Positions 51,826 to 63,158 of a stretch of DNA of 64,000 nt are shown here, piece by piece. Positions within the stretch are counted from its first letter, which is position 1; every line of letters begins with the position of its first letter. This stretch comes from Rhexocercosporidium sp. MPI-PUGE-AT-0058 (taxonomy: Eukaryota; Ascomycota; Leotiomycetes; Helotiales): contig JAGTJL010000038.1 in assembly GCA_020746875.1 (NCBI GenBank), positions 160,803 to 224,802 of the forward strand. Direction: 5' to 3'. A program made the position numbers and the translations under genes. The notes under the pieces were generated by a model. That model was not told where the DNA came from, did not search any database, and worked only from the letters and a program-made list of their open reading frames with translations.

Positions 51826-53447
51826 TCACACCCGCTCAACATTAGTCTCATTGCCTCCGCCATGATTGCCCATCTCCCTCAACTGGACAAAATCCGAACA
51901 ATTGCTCTTCGTTGTATGGGAGAATCGGTGGGGAGATTTGGGAAGCCGCCTGCTTGGTGAAGATGTGGGAATATGTTCATCTGTAGTATTTCCGAATGCA
52001 GCTGGCCAGAAGTGGCGAAGGAGTGCTAGCAGAGCAGGCATGCAGGCGCAAAAAATACCCACATCAACCTCAACAATGCTCCAGACACCAATGCCGTACC
52101 AGTCCCCTAAGTGCAGGTTAGGTCTTGAAACTGTCAATGAGGCGGTTAAGCCACTCACATGAGGGATTGGTCGTGCCTCCGAATTCCACTACCTGGGCCA
52201 GCCTTATGCAACTGACAACTGTAATACTACACTGCCCTTAGGACACTCTTCTTTACTCTGCATCTTCGCGGGTGGTGACACTCACAAGAATCCGACACTA
52301 AACATCAGGCATATGAAAATCTTTTTCCTCCAAGAGAGATTAAGCTTGACGAGACATGGTAACGGTAGTAAAATGACGACGAGATCGAGAACTATGTTGA
52401 TGGTAGACTGTGACCAGACCATCGCGTTCCTGTTCATGCATTTGCCGGAATGCTCCCCGTCCCACCCTTTCCAGGAATATGGCACCGGCAGGCATTGAAA
52501 TGCAAATGTTAGACTAAAGGTGATTCCGTAGCTCAAGCAGAGGGTAATGATTGCGTATATTAGACTCTTAGAGATTGTTGGGGGGAATATCCGAAGATAG
52601 AAGAAAAGCACCGAGGATTTCGTTAGCGCCGTTAACTGACAGTATATTATTTCAGCAACATAGTAGTTCTGCTTAGGTCAGCATCTTGCCAGTGCTTTGG
52701 ACTTCGGATGCTTACATAGAGCAACTTTGAAATGTGTTTGAAGGGAATCGTCCATATGTCTGTTCCCAATCCGTCATATCGAGCTAAAAGCATTAAATAC
52801 AAATCGATTAGACGGGTGGATGCTACTGACAGGCGAAACAGTACACGGTGAACGGTACCAAAAGAAGCTGTGCACTATGATTAGCCGAGCCATGCATACC
52901 TGTTTGAATGTTGGGACCCGACTATTGCTACAATAATAGTCCAGTCATCCATCCCAATGCTGCCTGCGCCTATCGTGGGAGCTCGGGTAAGTAATCGCAG
53001 CAGGACGGCGATGAAGGCCACCACGGTAAGGCTAATCAAGCCAATTATGTCTGGCTTTTTACGTATCGGTTCTCCGCACATTGTTGACGAGATGTTTTTC
53101 GTTGCTGAGAATATTAGCCATCTTGAGAATGAAAAGACCTAAATGAAAGGAAAACGTACTCAATGAATCTGTTAATGTGCATTTCGTCATCAGGCATATG
53201 CTTATGTTTTCGTTAAGGTTGCGATTGGTACATATACAAGGCTGGTCGGTGACAAGGCATCCGGAGGAAGGAATCAGGTCGGACATGCATGTCAACTGCC
53301 GCAACTATCATCAGCCAGCCCATCCCAGAAACATATCGGGGCAAACCTTACTGCGCAGGACGGCAACGATGCCATTATTGAAGAGTCTGTTCGAACAAGG
53401 CAGACTAGGTAAGCAAAACACCATAGAACTATCAAGAGGACCTTCAT
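51826..53447 (-). CDS. CFEM-domain Pth11-like seven-helix membrane protein, one frameshift
   Basis: Seven exons on the minus strand: 53447-53352, 53304-53160, 53104-52900, 52783-52716, 52671-52286, 52226-52159, 52106-51826. The signal peptide MKVLLIVLWCFAYLV precedes a CFEM domain (about residues 28-85: LPSCALRQLTCMSDLIP, PCICTNRNL, SICLMTKC). Then come membrane segments of the fungal rhodopsin-like/Pth11 family with GLGTDIWTIPF, YVAEIIYCQLTALTKSSVLF, GWDGEHSGKCMN, INIVLDLVVILLPLP and SIVEVDVGIFCACMPAL, and a polar tail. All junctions agree in phase except exon 3 to exon 4, which needs one base less in exon 3 (around 52917-52921). Without that base the total would be 1248 nt (415 residues). 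So it is a recent pseudogene, or a sequence error. Pth11-type receptors sense surfaces or hosts. Confidence 0.75.
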
Positions 53448-55244
53448 GCTAAAGGACTCAGAATTGATCTAGGCGTGGGCTGAAGAATTGACTGAGTCGT
53501 TGCTGGACATTCTTCTTACGAGGTATGGAAAAATTAGCATGCAGGTTGGCGCAGGGGGAAAAAGGAAGAAGGATCGAGGCACGCATCTGGGTACCTACCG
53601 AAAGACCGGCAGTTTCCCGTTGCACAAAGCAGCCAATAATTTTGGTGGGTAGTGTTAAGGATGAGGAGCGCTTCTCGTTTGCCGTCGGAAGCCACCAAAA
53701 TCCAATCCCGCACGGCAGAGAAGAAATTAAAAGCAACAACAGGGAACTTCGGATCATGCCGGGCCTACCTTCCCTCGATCTCGATTGAATATAAAATGTT
53801 CTCAATAATCGCCCCATGCGCTGTTAATCCCCTAATTATTCGCCAACTCTAGAGAATTGATATGTTCTCATTCCGCTAGGTCCATGAACTTAGGCGTTCG
53901 CGTGGCCCATATTTTACTGAATGGTGAGAGCCTTCTGATTAACAGTAATCGGAAGCGGGGCAATATTCCACGCGAGAGAATCCTACTACCCGACAATGCT
54001 TTTGTCCCGTGCGATCAACATGACTGTGGACTTAGTCAACCTTCCCCCCTTTGACAAAAGGTTTCATGTTGCCTTTGAACTTCCTGATTCGCCTAGAATG
54101 ATATGGTGGCTGGTGCAAAGAAATCGCGCAGTGGTCCATGGGTTGCATTGTCCTCTCCAAAAATGAAAAACCAAGAAAAATATTTTCGTTAAATTAGCCA
54201 AGTCAAGGCGATGTATCAACATCACGTTCATAGAGCTCTCACGGACCGTTACCATTGCTTTTTGCTCATGCATCCGCAATCCTTGCGCTATTCGCGGTGG
54301 CGTTGATTAAGGAGCAGCTCATGTGCATATCGGTATGTGCCGTTCGGTACTGCAGAAAGATACTGGGAAGAGGACCCGACCAGCCCGGGTTCGACCCCGG
54401 ATTAGCAGAAAGGGGGAACGCCACGACGAAGATTGGTGGCTCGTAAAGCTCCAAGTGTCAGTCGGTCCTATTAAAACGGAAATGCCAAAGACATCACGCT
54501 TGCGTGGATCTGGAAAGGGAGGTGGCTTTGAGCTGGGGTTAGTTGCAAGCCATACATACAACGTGATCCATCCAAACGGGCTCGGAAGACATTCCGCTGC
54601 CGGGATCGTCATTGGCAACAGGTCATAATATTCAAGAAGATCGGGGCCTTAGCTGTAATTCCCCCAGATCAGCAGCAGGTGTCAAACGGAAGCCAGCAAC
54701 TATCAGAGCGTGGCGTTTCAAGGATGGTATATGGGGTACATAACAGGACTTGGCAACTCTCTATCAGTGCCATTCTCAGTCTTTGAAGATTGTTCCTGTA
54801 GTGTGGCGGCCAATCCTCGTAACATTAAGGGATATGCTTTTAGTAGTTCGAGTCATTCCTTCACCGATCCTCCACTAGAGCGATCTTCCCAATAACTCTG
54901 TCGATAAAGCATCCAGAATCAGAAACATTTCTTGCCTGTCCACCTCTGAGATGCATCAGTAGGAAGGCTTGGAATTTCCCTAGCCTGCTCCTGTCTCGAG
55001 TGGCGGGCGTTAGCCAGTGCTCAAGGAGGCAGCCCGTAAGGCACAATAGTCTTGTGATGGCGACAGTCTGTGTGCATATAACACCGAATAGGATGTCGCA
55101 TTTCCCAGGACTTCTTATAAGTGCTTAAGTTCGCACAACGAAATTCGGAATCTGTGTTGTTTCCTCTTTCTCCCTCCATTTTTTGTCCTTTACCCAGCAC
55201 TACTCTTTACCTCCACGACCATCCAGCTTTCGTTTCCCTCTATC
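53448..55244. other. Intergenic region, 1.8 kb, no supported gene
   Basis: This lies between the divergent CFEM-Pth11-like gene and the 351-aa membrane protein gene and so holds both promoters. Several open frames exist on both strands (for example 53458-53817 minus, 54323-54628 plus), but none shows a domain, plausible splicing or a partner exon. A pyrimidine-rich stretch (TTTCCTCTTTCTCCCTCC, near 55155-55180) lies shortly before the start at 55245, as is common in fungal promoters. Confidence 0.5.
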
Positions 55245-56597
55245 ATGGCGGCGAAACCAGGTGCTCTAGATATGGATATAGTATCCATCTGCTTTGGCTT
55301 TTCGCTGGGCTTTTTTATTCTCACCAGTATGAAAGCTGGTCGTCAAACCTTTTCCATGTATCGAAGGACACACAGCTTGCTAAATCTCTATGCATGGATG
55401 ATTTGGACAGAAGGACTTGCCAGTTTGATTATGGCCATACTCTGTTGGTTCTATATTCGTGGCGAGATTAAAGGATCGTAAGTCCAATTACACTCATAAA
55501 TATGACAGCTCAGACTCGCTAACGAGTTACTCTAGGTTTGGCTTCTTTTTGGCTCTTGGTAAGATTACTGGTCTCTGAGTGCTTCAGGTTCGTGTAAGTT
55601 AGAGCTAAACGAGTCACAACGAATAGTTTGTTTATGGACACTCCAGGTATACAACCTCTTGCCGCAAATTCTTTGCTGAGTACTAATATCTTTGCAGACA
55701 CAATGTCTACTTCAAATCATAGCCAACAGAGTTGGTCTTATCATGGTCGACAAGCGGAAAGCTAGGGCTTTGAAATGGTCCTTATTTGGCTTTGTAGGCC
55801 TTATTAATATCTCGGTGTTTGTCATTTGGATCCCGGCTCGCATGAATATTTCCCACACCTTTGCCCATGTTAACAGTATATGGGATAGGATTGAAAAAGT
55901 CCTCTATCTCATTATTGATGGTGCTCTGAATGGATACTTCCTTTACCTGGTCCGAGCTAAGTTGATCTCGCGTGGTCTCAACAAGTACAAGCCACTTTTC
56001 AACTTCAATGCTGTTATTGTGGGCGTGTCGTTGTCCATGGATGTAAGTCATCGGATGCGAAATTGTGCCCAGCTACCAGCTACCAGCCACTAATCGTTCT
56101 TTTAGATCTTAATTATCGGCATGATGTCTCTCCCAAACGGCTTCATGTATGTTTCACCGCTTCATTAAATGCCCCTTTTGCTGTTTGCTAACCTATACCT
56201 CAGCTACGTCCAATTCCATCCACTGGCATACATAGTGAAACTCAACATTGAACTCTCAATGGCAGACCTCATTTCTAAGGTCGTCCGCAGCCACGACCGT
56301 GTGTACGATTCGACTTCGAACAATAACCCCACCGAACTCACGTCGACTCCACGCAAACCCCAGTTCGGCTCAAAGAGCGACGCCTTCTTTGGTTCAAACA
56401 AGCCGGGACAGGTTTCACACGTTTACGCTAGTAATACGCGATCCGAAGGCTACCCCGACGAAGGCGAAATGGGGATTCACGACCAAGACGGTGGGATCTT
56501 GAAGACTATTTCTACTGTAGTACTGATGGAGGGGAAGGGTGACGGTTCGAGCGCTAGTAGTTCTATGAGGCATCTGAACGAAAGCAGATGTGTATGA
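55245..56597 (+). CDS. Fungal integral membrane protein, 351 aa, intact
   Basis: Six exons: 55245-55477, 55536-55558, 55627-55646, 55698-56042, 56106-56146, 56204-56597. They sum to 352 codons with stop, in phase at each junction. Exon 3 is only 20 nt and supplies LWTLQ, which joins FGFFLALVC to TQCLLQIIANRVGLIM. About seven hydrophobic segments are visible, among them SICFGFSLGFFILTSM, LINISVFVIWIPARMNIS and VLYLIIDGALNGYFLYLV, then FIYVQFHPLAYIVKLNIELS and a ~115-residue polar tail. The order WDRIEKVLYLIID...FHPLAY.VKLNIE is typical of a common ascomycete membrane protein family of unknown function. The receptor-like layout is suggestive only. This is the best preserved gene of the second island. 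Confidence 0.8.
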
Positions 56598-56754
56598 TAT
56601 AGTTGGTCCAAGGAAGTGAATTCATCAGACAAGCGTGGATTGAGAGAGGGATGACTTTGTCACTAGTATTATTGTAACAACAAAATATCATACCATTCAT
56701 ATCTACAATCACGCATGCTATGCGAGCCGTAGATTCTAGAAAGCATATATCAGG

Positions 56755-57109
56755 CACCTTCCTCCCAAATACTTTCGCTTCCTCAAATAATAATATCTCC
56801 GAGACGAAATCGCAAGGGAGAGAACAGCAGCTTATCAGCATCGACTCAGACATGGAAGCGTGGTCGGTTGCATCTGGAGAAGGACCGTACTAGCTGGTTA
56901 ATAAGAACGAGTGTGGTGTAGCCTCTGGAAATATAAAGCAGAGTTCAGGTGAACACGGCAAGTTGGAGATGGATAGGAAGATAGAAGAGCAGGCAGATAG
57001 GAAAGTCGAGGACTTATTAGTGTATCAAGCTGGCAGCATTATGGATAATTTTATTGATGTAGACGGCTGTGATTGGGTTCTGGTAGAGCTACCAGGACAG
57101 AAGAAGTAA
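56755..57109 (+). pseudogene. C-terminal fragment of an unidentified protein
   Basis: A plus-strand frame reads SQGREQQLISIDSDMEAW, an in-frame TAG (after GEGPY), then KLEMDRKIEEQADRKVEDLL and DVDGCDWVLVELPGQKK before TAA at 57107-57109. It has coherent charged, helix-like composition and a plausible end, but one stop inside and no start. I do not recognise the family. The frames on the other strand here (56563-56853) lack support. Confidence 0.35.
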
Positions 57110-57420
57110 CGCTGAAGAGATTTCGGCGATACCTAAATCTCAAGCCAGATAATTACTGCCTCGTCCTTTTCCTCAGTTGCTAGCGAAATGTAATACTTAT
57201 ATGGCAATAATAAGGACTTGCTTCAAAACATAGCATAAAGTTATTAGCAAAATTAAAGAAAATGAAAACAGTAGTAAATAAGGATAATAATTTGACGATT
57301 TATTTATAGAAGGAAATGTAGTCTATTTTGACGGAGGGAAAACCCCTGGTTCCTGAAGCATAATGCTATATCCTACTTTTACGTGGCCTTTGAAATACTT
57401 TACGTATTTAAATATAAGCT
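57097..57420. repeat. Duplicated segment, RIP-mutated copy
   Basis: Direct repeat of 51373-51725. Many C and G of the other copy appear here as T and A (for example TTTGACGACCTATATATGCA against TTTGACGATTTATTTATAGA). It marks the right edge of the gene island, after which AT-rich DNA begins. Confidence 0.75.
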
Positions 57421-58559
57421 CTTAAGACTTATATATTAAGTAATAATACTTTATCTTAGCGTACGGATCTCTTTCTTAAAAGCGAATCCGTTTAACGTAA
57501 TCTATTATCTTCGTAAGGCGGCAAAAAGAGCTTATCCGCTCCTTATAGCTCTTCGATTTGTCGTTAATGCAAATCGGATACTGGTTCTTAATAAGCTTAA
57601 TAAGGATAGCTCGGGACCGGGCGATTCCTCCTCGACGAGTGGTGGCTGCGGTAAGGCAACCCAGAGCCGGTACCGTCGAGGCACCGCGCGGCGGCGGCAG
57701 AGGGCGACTATAAGACCGATAATATGAATCCGACGCGGGATAATATTTTATAAAATAATACCTGCGATATGATTATAAATTAATTCGACTAGCTGCGCCT
57801 GTTCGGAGATCTAATATTTTACTACCGGCTCAATATACACTTCTTATTATTTATTTATTTACTTCTCGATATCTTTTATTAGGCGACGACGGAAGTAGTC
57901 GGCTCGGTACTCCTTAAAGATAATATTTTGCCGCCGAGTCCGGGTAATATTAATCTCGGCAATAAAACGTCGAACTTCTGCCTCGACTTCCGTGTTACGA
58001 ACGCCCCGCGTCCCGTAATACTGGACCCCCGGACAGCGTAATACTTAGGACTATAAGCTTAGGAAGGTAGGAGTTCTAGGAGAAGTATACTAAAAGAGTA
58101 TCGCTCCTGGAAATATTCTTTTAAGACTCTAATACTTGGAATTTCATAAGTTATATATTATATAAATATTATTATCGGTAAATAATTAAAAGGCAGATAA
58201 GCCTTCAGATTACGCGACTTTCTCACGTAATAAACCGCTAAACCGCTGAGATCTAAAAGTTTAAGACCGATAAGACCTGGCGGTCCTGGCGGTCGTATAA
58301 TATAAAAGTTTTATATAAGATTAACACGTTTGCTATTAAATAAGAGCTTCGTATTTAATTAAAAATAATATCTTAATTATATTAGTTATTATTTATTTTA
58401 TTATACGTAATATACTTACTTCTCGATTATTAAGATTAATATAATTTATTATATTTATACCGAGTAAATATACGGACCGTAATATTTTAAATACTATCTC
58501 GTTAGAAGTACCGACTTACGTATATTATATTACTTCTTATACTTAAAGACTAAGTACTT
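57421..58559. other. AT-rich DNA with short GC-rich patches
   Basis: GC-rich patches at 57605-57715 and 57880-58035 stand out. On the minus strand the second reads VQYYGTRGVRNTEVEAEVRR followed by FIAEINITRTRRQN and EYRADYFRRRLI, a coherent basic stretch that may be a remnant of a gene. I do not assign a family. Confidence 0.35.
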
Positions 58560-58960
58560 AGCTTACGGGGCAGTACTACCGGCACGCCCTCGTTATCCGC
58601 ACTTATCCTTAAGGGGAAGGACCGCGAAAAGAGCGAAGATGAAGAAATGCCTAATACTTAAGATTATTTAACGCATAAACTTAAGGAAATTTTAAAAATT
58701 AAACTTTTTAATATTTTTTAAAGAAACTAAAAGGACTTAAAGACTTTTATCTTTTAAATAGAACTTTATTAATATTTTAATAATAATAAGTTCCTTACTA
58801 GCGAAAGCTACGCCCTTTAAACGGTATTATACTTTAAAAGCGAAGTTATGCGATGGATCGAGCCGTTCCTCAGGGATTACTTCGAAAATGAAGATACTGT
58901 AAAAGGGAAAACACCAAGCATACAACAAGAGGGTAGCAAAGCAAGTGCCGGAAGGTAAAC
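58560..58960 (+). pseudogene. Gypsy-type gag fragment
   Basis: On the plus strand KDLKTFIF and IELY are followed by FKSEVMRWIEPFLRDYFENE (near 58830-58890). This matches the retrotransposon gag domain of fungal Gypsy elements (typically LKGxALxWFEPFLxDYxEN). Stops upstream and immediately after break it. The following AT-rich 3 kb probably held its pol gene but is unreadable. Confidence 0.7.
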
Positions 58961-61900
58961 GTAAGAAATACTTATTTAATAAATATTAAAGATATTATAT
59001 ATTTAAGGAGTATAATTTATTAAAGGAGGGAAGAGGTATAATTCAAATAAGAAGGAAAAGTTATAATAATAAAAATCGTTATTATACTTAAAAGATATTA
59101 TCTTAAAGATTATCTTAAATACAATAAGATGCAGCTTAATCACGTAATAAATAAACCTCTGAGGTTAACCTTATTATATGCGTCTTTTTCTTAAAAAACT
59201 TATACTCGACCTCGAGTAAAGAAGTAAAAATTAATATTATAACTTTAAAGCTTTAAATACTTAAAAGAAAATATATTTAAGTAAGGATAAGTAAATATTA
59301 AGTAACTTATATTTTACTTTTAAAAGTAAATAATCGTCTCGCTTAATACTTTTAAATATTATATTTTATTTTATTATTCTTTTTCTTTCTTTTCCGTTTT
59401 AATAACTTTTTTTTTTATAATACTCTTAAAAAAGCTTTACGCGTCTTTTTATATTTATATTAATCTTTTTATACTTTTTAATACTTATTATATTATTTCT
59501 GCCGCTTAAACTTGCTTTCTTAAATATTATATTTAAGTAAACTTTAGCTTTAATTAAATTAAAGTAATTCTTTTAAAATAAATCGGCGTATAATTAATAT
59601 TTTAAATAAATTCCCGACTCCTTCTTTTATAATATAAAGACTAATTTTCCTTATAAAATAAAGATTAATCCTTATAACGCGTCGAATTCGTCGATATTCT
59701 CTTATACTTTAAGCTAGCGTGTCTTTAACGACCCGCTCTTATTTTATACTTTTACTTTAACGAATTTTTCACGAACTTTTTTAACTTTTTAATTATTATT
59801 AAAAATAAAAGGAAATATATTTAAAGTATATTAAAAAAATAAGAATATATAAATATATAAAATTAAAAATAAATAAATAATTAAAAGACGGTTTTCTTAC
59901 CTTTAAGGTTTAAAGTATAATAAAAAAGTAAAAAGAAGTTAATTAAAGCATCTCTTTTATTAATTTAATTAAGTCTCTTTTTTACTTTTATCTTCTTTTT
60001 TCTGCTTTTACTTTTTTAATAAGTCAATATTAGATAACGACGAAATCGGTTTTAAGTAATTCTTTTTCCTTTTATCTTAACAGTTATTATATTAAATAAA
60101 AGCGCTAATAATACCTTAATAACTTCTTATTATATCTTCTTATTATTCTTTAATAAATAAGTAAATTACTATAAGTAACTGAAATTTATTATATTTAAAA
60201 AATGAAAGAAAAAATATTATATTTTATATATTAACTTCGAGCTACTTAGTCTTTCTTACGGTTTTTCTCTTTTTTTAGCGGTAAGTTACAAGATAAAAGC
60301 TTCTCGAGAATAATTCTTAAAGCTTTAATAAGTTATAAGCTATCTTAAACCGCTTTTATTATCGCTTTCCTTTGACTTACTTTTTATTATTAATTAATTA
60401 AAAAAGATAAGAAATTAAAAGTAAGTTCTTTTTCGTTCGATATTACTAACTTTTAAATCTTAATAATTCTTTAATACGATTTAAAGACTTAAAGTAAAAG
60501 CGCAGTTTTAATTACTTTATTAAAATAAGAAATATCTCTAATCTCGTTGTTTATTTTAAGCTTTTATTAATTATATCGTAAGTAACTTTTGAATCGATAA
60601 TATTGAGCTTTCCGGAAGTCTTTTTTTATTAAAGTAATTCCTTTTATTTAAAAGTAAGGTTCTTTTTTTAAAAAACTTCATATTAATATAATCCTGTAAT
60701 AATTTTAAAAGTAATAGAAATATACCTTGAATACTTTTATAAGCCGGTGTAAGTTAAGCCGGATTCTAAGTCTAAAAAAGAAGTAAATATATTTTAAAAG
60801 CGGAAATAATAATACTTTTTCTTAATCGATTAATATTCTTAATTTAAGAATCCGAGGATTAATATTTAGCTAAAGGAAGCTCCTGACTTATAGTTTAGTT
60901 AATTTACTTAATAAGAGATAGCTTTATAAGAATAAAATTAAAGGAATACTTGTGAATAGCTTAAATGCTTACGATAAAGTATTATTTATTCGCTTAAGTC
61001 TTTTATAAAGTTATTATTACGACGGAATTATAATAATAGTATTTAAATTCCGATAAGCAAGATTTCGGAACGGCTAAAAAAGAAGCGTATAATTTAAATT
61101 AATTAAAATCTTTTTTTATATAAAAGAATTTTATTTATTTTATTATCGTCGAATTAATTAACCGAAACTTTAAGAAAATAAAATCGTTATTACTTTAGCA
61201 CTTCGATGCGTTACTTAGAATAGCTTAAAGCAGGCTCGGCCTATTACGGTACTTAATTTGCTATCTTATACTTTTGCTTTTAATTAAATTATTACTATTA
61301 ACACTTAAGCAGCGTAAAGGCTTAAACTTAATAGCCGTCGATCGAGAGAATTCATAAAGTTTAATAATAACTTTTACGTTAAACTTTAAGCTTACGATAA
61401 CTCGATTACTGATTTCCGAAGACCGATAATCTAATTAAAAATAAAGCACTTATAATATAAAAAGTTAAAAGCGTAAAGAAGATATAGAAAAGCTAGAGAT
61501 TTACAACTTATTAGCCGTACTTACTTTACTTATTTTTAGCTTAACCGTCACGGTCTCGGAATACTAAGCTCTATTTTCAAACACGTTATATTAAAGTTAT
61601 TAATATTTGAATAAATCTTTTATATTATTAATAATAGATTTGACGATTTTTATTACCGATATAAAGCAGTTATAATAATTCATTTCTTTTATAATAACTT
61701 ATAGCTTATCGCGCGCTTTATCGTTTATTTAAGTATATAAATTAATTTTATTCATTTAATTTTACAAGTTCTTTTAAATCTTAAATCGTTTAATTACGCG
61801 TAATTTCTTAATCGTTGTATATTTTCTTTTTAAATTAATAACTTATTTATTATAATCTTAAGAATTATTTTAATTAAAGTAAATCTTTTTCGTTATAATG

Positions 61901-62300
61901 TATTTAAGTAATATTAAAAAAAGATTTCTGGTTTTCGATTACCTTCGGAGACTTATTATACGAGCATGCTTTAATAATATATTTCGGGAGGTTATTATCT
62001 TTAGCGCTTAGCTTATTAATATATTAAGACTATTAACGCTCCGGAACGGCTCGTTAAAGGAACTTTATTTAATTTATTATTTAATTCTTTATGAGATTTA
62101 ATAAAAAGTAAGTGCTCGATTGGATTCTGCTCTTCTATAATATAAGTTATAATCGACTTAATTTAATTAAATTACTTTACGAGGCTAAAACTCTTTTTGA
62201 GTTTCTCAGGGGCTTTTTGGCTTTATAAAGTATTAATAATTATTATATTTATAAGCTTTCGAGTTTATATGTCCAGCGTTAATAATATTAAATTATTCGA
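58961..62300. repeat. AT-rich degraded DNA, probably retrotransposon body
   Basis: Stops in all frames. Its position behind a gag fragment suggests decayed pol, but I could not align reverse transcriptase or integrase motifs by eye. Confidence 0.4.
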
Positions 62301-62463
62301 TGTTATATTTTGACTATTTTACATGCCTCACTCTTCTAAAGGCAGAGTGAGAGTAAGTTTATATACATGAGTTGAAGGCTCTAGAGCCTTCCATGCCTTT
62401 ACAAATCAATGCTTCTAGAGCATTCCATATTCACGTGACTCTTGGATCACATGATTTCCAACA
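62301..62463 (-). mobile_element. Solo LTR (163 bp), Copia-like, with 5-bp target duplication
   Basis: Bounded by TGTTATATTTTGAC and ATGATTTCCAACA, so it has TGTT...AACA ends, and flanked on both sides by TTCGA (62296-62300 and 62464-62468). Read on the minus strand it starts TGTTGGAAATCATG and contains a TATA-like TATATAAACTT. Length and ends fit short Copia LTRs of fungi. The base composition is ordinary and shows no RIP, in strong contrast to its surroundings. No second LTR or internal region is near, so it is a solo LTR left by recombination. Confidence 0.85.
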
Positions 62464-62468
62464 TTCGA

Positions 62469-63107
62469 AAAGCAGTTATTATAAATATATTATTTAACTT
62501 GACTGGAATACTGGTATTATCGTTACGGAACGACTTATAAGTACGATCGGAGGGTATTTATAAGCGTAAATAATATTCAAAATACTAAAAGGATTTTTCG
62601 TCGTTTAAAAAAGAGCCCTTAATATTTTAATATATGCCTTTATTATTATGTTTTAATCTTCGTCTTTTTTATAAAATATAAAAAATACGTCTTCGCTATA
62701 GTTTAGTATAGTGTAGAAGTGGATTAAAGCACTGTAAGTAGTTGTAATTAAATTGAAGTAATTAATTGTTATTCTGAAAGCTTTAAGAATTAGGAGAAGA
62801 CAGTTATTCTCTTGAAGGCGGTCTACAGTAGCAGAACCTAATTAGGTCACGTGTAGTGCCAAAAGAGCAGCTGCCCGTGCTTATACGACACACTCCTTAG
62901 GCAATTAATAATAATAAGCCACTGCTATTATAATTAGCTGTATTAAGCGAGAGTAAATAATAGAAAAGAATTAAGTAAATAAATTTACTTATATACAGTA
63001 ATTAAGTAAACAACCTGACTATATAAACTAACGATTTTCCTACTAAACCTAAACTTATAAACACTCGATAATACACAGATCGACTGCTCTCGATTTATTA
63101 TTTAATT
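62469..63107. other. Mixed AT-rich DNA, nothing recognised
   Basis: Composition is intermediate, with a less mutated part at 62810-62900 (AGGTCACGTGTAGTGCC). No gene or repeat boundary was identified. It may contain the promoter of the gene-like region that follows. Confidence 0.35.
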
Positions 63108-63141
63108 AATTTATTAATTAATTAATTAATTAATTAATTAA
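63108..63141. repeat. (ATTA)n microsatellite
   Basis: About eight units of TTAA/ATTA immediately upstream of the gene-like region at 63159. Confidence 0.9.
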
Positions 63142-63158
63142 CTATTCCCTTCGATACT

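Noticed and set aside
53458..53817. 119-codon open frame with a hydrophobic start on the minus strand
   Set aside because: It ends 11 bp before the start of the CFEM-Pth11-like gene, has no domain, and probably lies in its promoter or 5' leader.
54340..54420. tRNA-like GGTTCGACCCC box
   Set aside because: No matching T-stem pairing, D-arm or acceptor stem could be drawn around it.
56563..56853. 96-codon open frame on the minus strand
   Set aside because: Overlaps the 3' end of the intact membrane protein gene and a plus-strand frame of better composition; no family features.
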